DNA of 5,156 nt from an uncultured Clostridia bacterium. Its GTDB lineage: Bacteria; Bacillota; Clostridia; Oscillospirales; Ruminococcaceae. The stretch spans positions 1 through 5,156 of the forward strand of contig CAMNVW010000123.1 of the NCBI GenBank assembly GCA_946563605.1. Direction: 5' to 3'. The notes under the pieces are model-generated. The model was not told the DNA's origin and searched no databases. It saw only the letters and a program-made list of their open reading frames with translations. Positions 1-3,332 of the stretch are shown here, piece after piece. The translations under genes were made by a program, and so were the position numbers. Each line of letters starts with the position of its first letter. Position 1 is the first letter of the stretch.

Positions 1-250
1 TTAAAAGCTTATCAATATCAATAGAACGGGTGATGACGTGTTCTGAAGCATCACCATTGCAATAATTCATAAAAACGCGGCGCGCTTTTTTAGTAAGAGA
101 TTGAAGTCGCTGTTCAATCTCTTCTGGAATACCAAACAGCTGATCTTCTTTATCCAGAGCACCTGTATACAGGGCAAATTTTAAAATATGTTTGCAGGGC
201 TTTTTATTGTTTTCAAAGTCTTTACACGTACAGGAATGCAAGGAAGTTTT
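1..250 (-). pseudogene. SWIM zinc-finger domain, out-of-frame continuation of the 181-600 gene, runs off the left edge
   Basis: On the minus strand, codons starting at positions with remainder 2 modulo 3 read T-S-L-H-S-C-T-C-K-D-F and on through P-C-K-H-I-L-K-F-A-L, then stay open to position 2. This is a SWIM motif CxC-x9-CxH, with Cys codons at 230-232, 224-226 and 194-196 and His at 188-190. No ATG with a ribosome site precedes it in this frame; a TAA lies a short way upstream. Adding one A to the AAAA run (plus-strand TTTT, 247-250) joins ...FQKGSTGK directly to TSLHSCTCKDF and restores one membrane-SWIM protein. The break is therefore a one-base deletion, a sequencing or assembly error, or a slippage site. 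The part after the motif (GALDKEDQLFGIPEEIEQRLQ and on) looks helical. The domain call is firm; the biological state of the gene is open. Confidence 0.72.
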
Positions 251-600
251 CCAGTTGATCCTTTCTGAAAAGCTACGCCATTATTGTTGATTGATTTTAT
301 TTCAATATTTTCTGTTTTTGCTCGTTCCAAACGAGATCGTGTATCAGACGAACAAAGAATATCGCTAGTCCAAAAATCATAGATATAATTGGAAGAATAC
401 AGCGGATCGTTAGGATTATCTTTTGGAGTTAAATGTAGACGTTCATCATCAGGAATGGGTCGTGTATTTTTAATAGAATTTTTTTGGTAGATATAATAGG
501 CAAATCCACCTACGATCGCAGCAAAAAGCAAAACAGCCCAATATTCTGATAATAGAGCAATAAGAATACAGATGACAACAAGTCCGATTATAATATGCAT
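181..600 (-). CDS. Membrane-anchored N-terminal half of a frameshifted SWIM zinc-finger protein
   Basis: This is the 139-codon frame that a ribosome would translate from the ATG at 600. The start is backed by a strong site (GGGGGAGG, then 5 nt). Residues about 2-18 and 22-38 are strongly hydrophobic and suggest a membrane hairpin or one long anchor. A polar linker follows, then a segment (about 66-118) ending in VAFQKGSTGK that resembles the strand-rich lead-in to a SWIM domain. After K118 the frame runs into 21 residues with no recognisable character and stops, while a textbook SWIM motif continues in another frame (separate entry at 1-250). The natural protein probably continues beyond position 1. 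The gene lies downstream of the repressor in the same direction, at the accessory-lysogeny position. The role is unknown; SWIM domains bind DNA or protein. The reading frame is certain, but whether this short product is functional is doubtful. Confidence 0.6.
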   Translation of the reverse strand: MHIIIGLVVICILIALLSEYWAVLLFAAIVGGFAYYIYQKNSIKNTRPIPDDERLHLTPKDNPNDPLYSSNYIYDFWTSDILCSSDTRSRLERAKTENIEIKSINNNGVAFQKGSTGKLPCIPVRVKTLKTIKSPANIF

Positions 601-615
601 AATATCCTCCCCCGA

Positions 616-643
616 TTGACAAAATCTGACAATCTAGTATAAT
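616..643 (+). promoter_or_regulatory. Rightward consensus-like promoter between SWIM gene and repressor
   Basis: TTGACA (616-621) and TATAAT (638-643) are separated by 16 bp, and an AGGAGG follows at 652-657. The only ORF behind it is GTG at 660 with 8 codons (MSNAFSSI) ending at 686, directly before the 687-719 hairpin. A transcript would run antisense to the 3' end of the repressor. The sequence match is strong, but a purpose is not evident, and in AT-rich DNA the match may be fortuitous. Confidence 0.4.
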
Positions 644-667
644 AGTTACTAAGGAGGAAGTGTCGAA
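639..667 (-). promoter_or_regulatory. Possible leftward promoter for the SWIM gene
   Basis: Read leftward, TTCGAC (662-667) and TATTAT (639-644) are 17 bp apart, which would start transcription near 632, about 30 nt before the SWIM gene ATG. It overlaps the rightward TTGACA/TATAAT promoter face to face. The boxes are only moderate matches, and the gene could instead be read through from the repressor promoter. Confidence 0.3.
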
Positions 668-686
668 CGCATTTTCTTCCATTTAA

Positions 687-719
687 GGGGACATCTGGAG
701 TACCAGTCCAGATGTCTCC
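687..719. repeat. Long hairpin just after the repressor gene, possible terminator without T-tract
   Basis: Arms GGGGACATCTGGA (687-699) and TCCAGATGTCTCC (707-719) pair over 13 positions with one G-T wobble and enclose a 7-nt loop. It starts 3 bp past the repressor stop codon. Neither strand has a T-run next to the stem, so it is not a canonical intrinsic terminator. It could protect the 3' end of the repressor mRNA, weakly terminate, or act at the DNA level. Confidence 0.5.
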
Positions 720-721
720 TG

Positions 722-1111
722 CTATCCTATAGCCTTTTCTTCAAAATCACTACATTTTTTATATTTTGGCATATCAGCTAAATCCTCGGCATACTCCATC
801 AGGCGCTCTTGACCGTCAGCATTGAGGTCATCATAAATTTTGAGTAGCGGGTGTTTATCCGCATCGTCCTCTGAATTTACTTCGGTAAGTTCGGGGGACT
901 TTTTTGTTTCTTGAAAGCCTGTTTCCCAAAGAGTGTCAAGAGAAACCTCCAGCGCCTTAGCTATTGAGATACTTTGACGACCTCTTGGCTCTTTTTTGCC
1001 TTTGAGATAGTCGGATATAGCAGCTTCACTTAATCCAGTGGATCTTGCTAAATCAACGGCTTTCATGTTCTTTTCGGTCAATAGTTTTTTCAATTTATCT
1101 TGAAAAGCCAT
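722..1111 (-). CDS. XRE-family HTH repressor, lysogeny (CI/ImmR-like) regulator
   Basis: The 129-aa protein has an XRE-type helix-turn-helix at about residues 5-63: MKAVDLARSTGLSEAAISDYLKG holds the two helices, and the AKALEVSLDTLW end is typical of the family. An acidic linker (about 70-87) leads to a C-terminal helix, HPLLKIYDDLNADGQERLMEYAEDL, of the kind found in small phage and ICE repressors. It has no S24/LexA-type peptidase domain, so self-cleavage on DNA damage is not expected. The ATG at 1109-1111 follows GAGAGGTG at good spacing. The gene is transcribed divergently from the Cro-like gene across a region with three operator-like sites, which fits a repressor of the rightward early promoter that also controls itself. 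The family call is secure; the role as master immunity repressor is inferred from layout. Confidence 0.88.
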   Translation of the reverse strand: MAFQDKLKKLLTEKNMKAVDLARSTGLSEAAISDYLKGKKEPRGRQSISIAKALEVSLDTLWETGFQETKKSPELTEVNSEDDADKHPLLKIYDDLNADGQERLMEYAEDLADMPKYKKCSDFEEKAIG

Positions 1112-1132
1112 CTTTTCACCTCTCTTGGCTCA

Positions 1133-1161
1133 ATCTTAACATAAGTAAAGAAATTTTGCAA
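1133..1161 (-). promoter_or_regulatory. Leftward repressor promoter (PRM-like)
   Basis: Read leftward, TTGCAA (1156-1161) and TAAGAT (1133-1138) are separated by 17 bp, giving a start near 1126 and a short leader before the repressor ATG at 1111. The -10 and spacer overlap operator-like site 1 (1135-1150), which would allow autoregulation. The boxes are imperfect, as is common for maintenance promoters. Confidence 0.5.
1135..1150. promoter_or_regulatory. Operator-like site O1
   Basis: CTTAAC-ATAA-GTAAAG is a near-dyad of the form CTTAAC-N4-GTTAAG with one mismatch in the right arm. It overlaps the putative leftward promoter. It is one of three related 16-bp sites, whose centres lie 41 and 30 bp apart. 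Confidence 0.6.
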
Positions 1162-1167
1162 TAGGTA

Positions 1168-1196
1168 TTGACAAGCTTAACATATGTGAATATAAT
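1168..1196 (+). promoter_or_regulatory. Rightward early promoter (PR-like)
   Basis: Perfect TTGACA (1168-1173) and perfect TATAAT (1191-1196) with the optimal 17-bp spacer. The start would be near 1203, about 33 nt before the Cro-like gene. Operator-like site O2 fills the spacer and touches the -10 box, and O3 lies just downstream of the start point, so a bound repressor would block it. Confidence 0.85.
1176..1191. promoter_or_regulatory. Operator-like site O2
   Basis: CTTAAC-ATAT-GTGAAT has a perfect left half-site and a degenerate right half. It lies between the -35 and -10 boxes of the rightward promoter, the classic position for repression by steric block. Confidence 0.6.
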
Positions 1197-1205
1197 AAAA
1201 CTATA

Positions 1206-1221
1206 CTTAGCAAAAGTTAAG
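1206..1221. promoter_or_regulatory. Operator-like site O3
   Basis: CTTAGC-AAAA-GTTAAG is the most symmetric of the three sites, with a perfect right half and one mismatch in the left. It covers the region just downstream of the predicted rightward start and abuts the ribosome site (1222-1228) of the Cro-like gene. Confidence 0.6.
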
Positions 1222-1235
1222 AAAGGAGTAGCTAT

Positions 1236-1469
1236 ATGAAGTATCCGTTCAAATATCCAACGCTATATGGTGAGTTGGCTATGCAAGGTAAGACGAAAAA
1301 AGAGCTTGCAAAGGCTCTCAATATCACAATGGCTGGATTGAGATACAAGCAAAGCATGGAAACCGATGGTGACTTTCGAGGAGAAGAAATGAGAGCTGCA
1401 GCATCTTATTTAGATAAACCGCTTGAATATCTCTTTGCTGCGAACGACGAAGAAAGGAGGGTGGGGTAG
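1236..1469 (+). CDS. Cro-like HTH regulator, first gene of the rightward early operon
   Basis: This 77-aa protein has a compact HTH fold: GKTKKELAKALNITMAGLRYK (residues about 18-38) gives the two helices, and GEEMRAAASYLDKPLEYLF is the family's closing helix, as in Cro/CI regulators. There is no further domain, as expected for a Cro-type antagonist. The ATG at 1236 follows AAAGGAG with a 7-nt spacer. It is divergent from the repressor, under the consensus rightward promoter with overlapping operator-like sites, so it probably shuts off the repressor promoter during lytic growth. It ends 3 bp before the next gene, implying co-translation. A role as excisionase or activator cannot be ruled out, but position favours Cro. 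Confidence 0.82.
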   Translation: MKYPFKYPTLYGELAMQGKTKKELAKALNITMAGLRYKQSMETDGDFRGEEMRAAASYLDKPLEYLFAANDEERRVG

Positions 1470-1472
1470 AGG

Positions 1473-1664
1473 ATGGATCTGAAAACAGAGCAAGGATTAT
1501 TCCTCAGATTCCGCATTGATGATGAAAAGCTATATAAGGTGCTAGATGATTTGGAGAAAGCAAGGAAAATCATCGGGGAGTGCTACAGCGCGTTGGGAGC
1601 AATGGGAATAGTTGAAATCAAAAAAGAGACTGCCGCCGGTCAGCAGCAGTCTCAGGAAGACTAA
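1473..1664 (+). CDS. Small early phage protein of unknown function, coiled-coil-like
   Basis: A 63-aa product starting 3 bp after the Cro-like stop codon. AAAGGAGG (1453-1460) lies 12 nt upstream, and a closer GAGG abuts the ATG. The middle (DDEKLYKVLDDLEKARKII, residues 17-35) is rich in heptad-spaced hydrophobics and likely forms a helix or coiled coil. The tail is Gln- and Glu-rich. I do not recognise the family. Its 3' end overlaps by 4 bp the convergent 65-aa gene and contains that gene's leftward terminator, so codons about 49-60 serve both as protein and as an RNA hairpin on the opposite strand. Confidence 0.7.
   Translation: MDLKTEQGLFLRFRIDDEKLYKVLDDLEKARKIIGECYSALGAMGIVEIKKETAAGQQQSQED
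1620..1653 (-). terminator. Leftward intrinsic terminator embedded in the convergent gene
   Basis: Read leftward, GAGACTGC (1646-1653) pairs perfectly with GCAGTCTC (1626-1633). Three further pairs (one wobble) can close the loop to 6 nt. The stem is followed at once by six Ts (1620-1625). It lies 8 bp past the stop codon of the leftward 65-aa gene. On the plus strand no T-run follows, so it acts in one direction only. Confidence 0.85.
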
Positions 1665-1858
1665 CTCATACGGTCAATCTCTTCGAGTTTAACTATAAAC
1701 TCATTCAAGATATTTGCTGTGTTCTGAACGATTTTGCGAGCATCGGAAACAGAACAGGGTGCTGAGGAATCGGCATTAGATGGCATAGTGTTTTGTACAT
1801 AGTTTGCCAAAAGTTCTCGAAGATATTGAGTGTATGGAATTTCCTTCCATTGGCTCAT
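1661..1858 (-). CDS. Leftward small protein of unknown function, 65 aa
   Basis: The start is placed at the ATG at 1858 (MSQWKEIPYTQY...), which follows AAAGGAGGGG at good spacing. The frame is open further upstream, but the extension covers the promoter and encodes low-quality sequence. The protein has a first helix (about 10-22), a Ser/Pro/Ala-rich linker (about 25-37) and a second amphipathic helix (SDARKIVQNTANILNEFIVKLEEI). There are no membrane segments or known motifs. The transcription unit is self-contained: an extended -10 promoter at 1884-1892 and an intrinsic terminator at 1620-1653. Being the only leftward gene inside the early rightward block, it may be expressed in the lysogen; that is inference. 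Confidence 0.72.
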   Translation of the reverse strand: MSQWKEIPYTQYLRELLANYVQNTMPSNADSSAPCSVSDARKIVQNTANILNEFIVKLEEIDRMS

Positions 1859-1883
1859 AAACATTCCCCTCCTTTCTGTGCTG

Positions 1884-1892
1884 ATTATAGCA
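1884..1892 (-). promoter_or_regulatory. Leftward extended -10 promoter for the 65-aa gene
   Basis: Read leftward, the sequence is TGC directly followed by a perfect TATAAT. No good -35 box is seen, which is usual for extended -10 promoters. The element sits inside a dyad, GTGCT-N6-AGCAC (1878-1893), that could be a regulator site. The start would fall near 1877, directly before the ribosome site. Confidence 0.6.
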
Positions 1893-2021
1893 CGGGAGAA
1901 GAGGAAAGAAAAGAGAGGGGGTGGATGTAAAGATTCCAGCAGAAGAATGTTCACATCAAAAAATAACCTCTTTCATAGGACAACCCATCAGAACCATATC
2001 ATTCATCAGGAGGTGACTGTC

Positions 2022-2231
2022 ATGGCAAGAAAAGAGCTGACTTCAAGAACCTGTATCCGGCTGCCAGATGGAACGGTCCTGCCAGTGAGCACCATTCACG
2101 ATGTTGGTGGCCCCAATATGCGCGTGGAGCACCATTTGCCGCCGGAGGAATGGGAACAGATGGTTCAGACGATGATGAAACGCACGGGTGAGGTCATGTC
2201 GGACTACTACAATGCGAGTCAATCTACATAA
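2022..2231 (+). CDS. Small early phage protein of unknown function, 69 aa
   Basis: The start at ATG 2022 (MARKELTSRTCIRLPDG...) is chosen because CAGGAGGTGA lies just upstream at ideal spacing; the frame is open to 1830, but the extension is antisense to the leftward gene. The N-terminal half is probably beta-rich (CIRLPDGTVLPVSTI), and the second half is helical and amphipathic (PPEEWEQMVQTMMKRTGEVMSDYY). No family is recognised. It opens the second cluster of rightward small genes after the leftward unit. I see no clear promoter of its own in 1895-2021, so it is probably read from the Cro-side promoter. Confidence 0.72.
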   Translation: MARKELTSRTCIRLPDGTVLPVSTIHDVGGPNMRVEHHLPPEEWEQMVQTMMKRTGEVMSDYYNASQST

Positions 2232-2248
2232 AAGAAAGGAAGTTTCTA

Positions 2249-2500
2249 ATGATTAGAAAAGATAAGGAGATTCCCAAAGAAGGATTAGAGAAACAATCTG
2301 CCTTTATCTTCGCCGTAGCGGAAGGTTTGAGCCGGCAGCCGGAAGGAAAAATCGTGCTGATCGACTGTCCCTGCGGCGGAAAGATCAAGGCAATCCGCAG
2401 CGAGTACAATGGACATCACACCACTATCGCGGTGTGCAACAGCTGCAAGCGCAGAATCAAAGGCAGCAGCGGCGCGCTGGATGCCTACGAAAGGAAGTAA
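2249..2500 (+). CDS. Small zinc-ribbon-like protein
   Basis: An 83-aa protein with a CPCGG knuckle (Cys40, Cys42) and a CNSC knuckle (Cys63, Cys66) spaced 20 residues apart within a beta-type segment (KIVLIDCPCGGKIKAIR and HTTIAVCNSCKRRIKG). This is the layout of a zinc ribbon that could bind nucleic acid or protein. The first 30 residues are charged and helical. The ATG at 2249 is preceded by AAAGGAAG. It follows the 69-aa gene by 17 bp and precedes the membrane protein by 5 bp, so one operon. The metal-binding pattern is visible; the function is unknown. Confidence 0.75.
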   Translation: MIRKDKEIPKEGLEKQSAFIFAVAEGLSRQPEGKIVLIDCPCGGKIKAIRSEYNGHHTTIAVCNSCKRRIKGSSGALDAYERK

Positions 2501-2505
2501 AACAG

Positions 2506-2718
2506 ATGATTCAGGCATTGGAAATCTTTGACTTATTATATCTGCTGGCATTACCATGTTTGTTTTTGCTGATGTATTGCGCTTTGTACGTGTTTTACAT
2601 GATCGCACTGTGGCTTATAAAACGAGATGTGAAGCAAAAAGTGCATGAATATGCAAAGGAGAAGCAGGATGAATCGGAACGAGATTGGGAAGAAAACAAA
2701 AATAAAAGAGCCGTTTGA
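2506..2718 (+). CDS. Small single-pass or hairpin membrane protein
   Basis: The start at ATG 2506 follows AAAGGAAG at about 9 nt; the frame is open upstream but overlaps the zinc-ribbon gene in full. The 70-aa product has a long hydrophobic stretch at residues 8-38, enough for one long or two short membrane helices. It is followed by a strongly charged helical tail (KRDVKQKVHEYAKEKQDESERDWEENKNKR) that should lie in the cytoplasm. The last 50 bp overlap the next gene in another frame. The function is not known; small membrane proteins in early phage operons often act on host envelope or exclusion functions, but nothing here shows that. Confidence 0.7.
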   Translation: MIQALEIFDLLYLLALPCLFLLMYCALYVFYMIALWLIKRDVKQKVHEYAKEKQDESERDWEENKNKRAV

Positions 2719-2926
2719 AAGAGTGAAGCGGACACAATGTGAAAATTGCTGGCACACCGAAAGCGATTGTGCGGACTGCGATTATAAAATGATATACGAT
2801 GCGGCAGACGAAGTCTTGAAAAAATTCTATTACAAAGGATACCAGGAGGTGTGCAATAATCGCCGCTGGAAAATCAATGGTGCGTACATGAATCAGGTCA
2901 ACGGCATGAATAGAAAGAGGTGGTAG
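2669..2926 (+). CDS. Small Cys-cluster protein, probable zinc-binding
   Basis: The start at ATG 2669 is backed by AAAGGAG (2655-2661) with a 7-nt spacer; the ATG 24 bp upstream lacks such a site. The 85-aa product carries CENC (Cys24, Cys27) and CADC (Cys34, Cys37), a CxxC-x6-CxxC cluster fit for one zinc ion. A helical segment (YDAADEVLKKFYYKGYQEV) and a basic C-terminus follow. It overlaps the membrane-protein gene by 50 bp, so both frames are used there and translation is probably coupled. Its family is unknown to me. Confidence 0.72.
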   Translation: MNRNEIGKKTKIKEPFERVKRTQCENCWHTESDCADCDYKMIYDAADEVLKKFYYKGYQEVCNNRRWKINGAYMNQVNGMNRKRW

Positions 2927-2928
2927 AG

Positions 2929-3162
2929 ATGGAAAGCCGATGGACAGAGGAAGATCAGCTGATAGCCAGAATACTGAAAGGCTATGGCGTTTCTTCTATA
3001 TGCAAAATGCAGCTGATCGGCGGACAAGTCATCACGTTCTGGAAACAGGGGAACGAGATGGGCGGAATGCCGAAGGGGATATTCAAAAACCTTGAAATCG
3101 GCGAAACCGTCACGCTGGACAAGATCATCGGCGCAGAACCGGACAAAGAGAAAAGACCCTGA
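2929..3162 (+). CDS. Small early phage protein of unknown function, 77 aa
   Basis: The ATG at 2929 is preferred over the in-frame GTG at 2920 because AGAGGTGG (2916-2923) sits about 6 nt before it. The upstream stop codon is 2 bp away, suggesting translational coupling. The protein begins with a charged helix (WTEEDQLIARILKGYG), then a beta-rich middle (ICKMQLIGGQVITFWKQG) and a Gly/Met-rich turn. There is no recognised domain. The stop codon lies within the 3159-3182 hairpin. It is the last gene of the first rightward block. Confidence 0.68.
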   Translation: MESRWTEEDQLIARILKGYGVSSICKMQLIGGQVITFWKQGNEMGGMPKGIFKNLEIGETVTLDKIIGAEPDKEKRP

Positions 3163-3182
3163 TTCAGTTGCTACTGAATCAG
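3145..3182 (-). terminator. Leftward intrinsic terminator overlapping the end of the 77-aa gene
   Basis: A perfect 10-bp stem, CTGATTCAGT (3159-3168) with ACTGAATCAG (3173-3182), encloses the 4-nt loop TGCT. Read leftward it is followed by a T-rich tract with interruptions (TCTTTTCTCTTT, 3145-3156). Read rightward the next bases (AGCCTTTAAGG) give no T-run, so leftward termination is the better reading. Confidence 0.6.
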
Positions 3183-3219
3183 AGCCTTTAAGGAAAACCT
3201 ATTTGAATTACCAATATTC
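3148..3219 (-). ncRNA. Candidate leftward small RNA, about 70 nt
   Basis: A leftward promoter (3226-3254) and a leftward terminator (3145-3182) frame about 70 bp that contain no ORF with a ribosome site. The RNA would start near 3219, could form a short hairpin from GAAT and ATTC at its 5' end, expose an AU-rich middle including GGUUUUCCUU, and end in the 10-bp terminator stem. Its 3' part is antisense to the end of the 77-aa gene. Both ends are approximate. No known RNA family is recognised. Confidence 0.35.
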
Positions 3220-3244
3220 AACCTCATTATAGCATAGGTTTTCC
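3192..3244. repeat. Perfect 11-bp inverted repeat with nested hairpin
   Basis: GGAAAACCTAT (3192-3202) and ATAGGTTTTCC (3234-3244) are exact reverse complements, and their centres are 42 bp (four helical turns) apart. Between them TTGAAT (3203-3208) and ATTCAA (3216-3221) form an inner stem with a 7-nt loop. One arm lies in the spacer of the leftward promoter and the other inside its transcript, so the whole repeat can act only as DNA. Candidate roles are a paired operator or an origin element for the HUH protein encoded downstream. Confidence 0.65.
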
Positions 3245-3254
3245 CGAAAAACAA
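3226..3254 (-). promoter_or_regulatory. Leftward extended -10 promoter
   Basis: Read leftward, TTGTTT (3249-3254), a 17-bp spacer ending in TGC, and a perfect TATAAT (3226-3231). The nonamer TGCTATAAT is identical to that of the leftward promoter at 1884-1892. No leftward gene follows before the terminator at 3145-3182. Confidence 0.5.
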
Positions 3255-3256
3255 GG

Positions 3257-3294
3257 CAAAAACGGCGATTTTTTTACTTCGCCGTTTTTGTTTT
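3257..3294. terminator. Strong bidirectional intrinsic terminator
   Basis: CAAAAACGGCGA (3257-3268) and TCGCCGTTTTTG (3279-3290) form a perfect 12-bp stem with a 10-nt loop. Rightward, the T-rich arm runs on into TTTT (3291-3294); leftward, the other arm supplies five Ts. It closes the first rightward block and insulates the leftward promoter at 3226-3254 from leftward read-through. No clear promoter lies between it and the next gene at 3333. Confidence 0.82.
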
Positions 3295-3332
3295 ACCGTT
3301 TCACAACAGTTTATGAAGGAGAGGGGAAATTT

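Noticed and set aside
470..682. 70-codon leftward ORF overlapping the SWIM gene start
   Set aside because: It is a shadow frame of the membrane-SWIM gene, covers the promoter region, and has no ribosome site before its ATG.
1659..1954. Longer 97-aa version of the leftward gene starting at 1954
   Set aside because: The extra N-terminus covers the extended -10 promoter and the strong ribosome site that serve the ATG at 1858, and it lacks a ribosome site of its own.
1895..2021. Rightward promoter before the 69-aa gene (TTCACA with TCATAG)
   Set aside because: The -10 match is poor and no other box pair is convincing, so read-through from the Cro-side promoter is the simpler reading.
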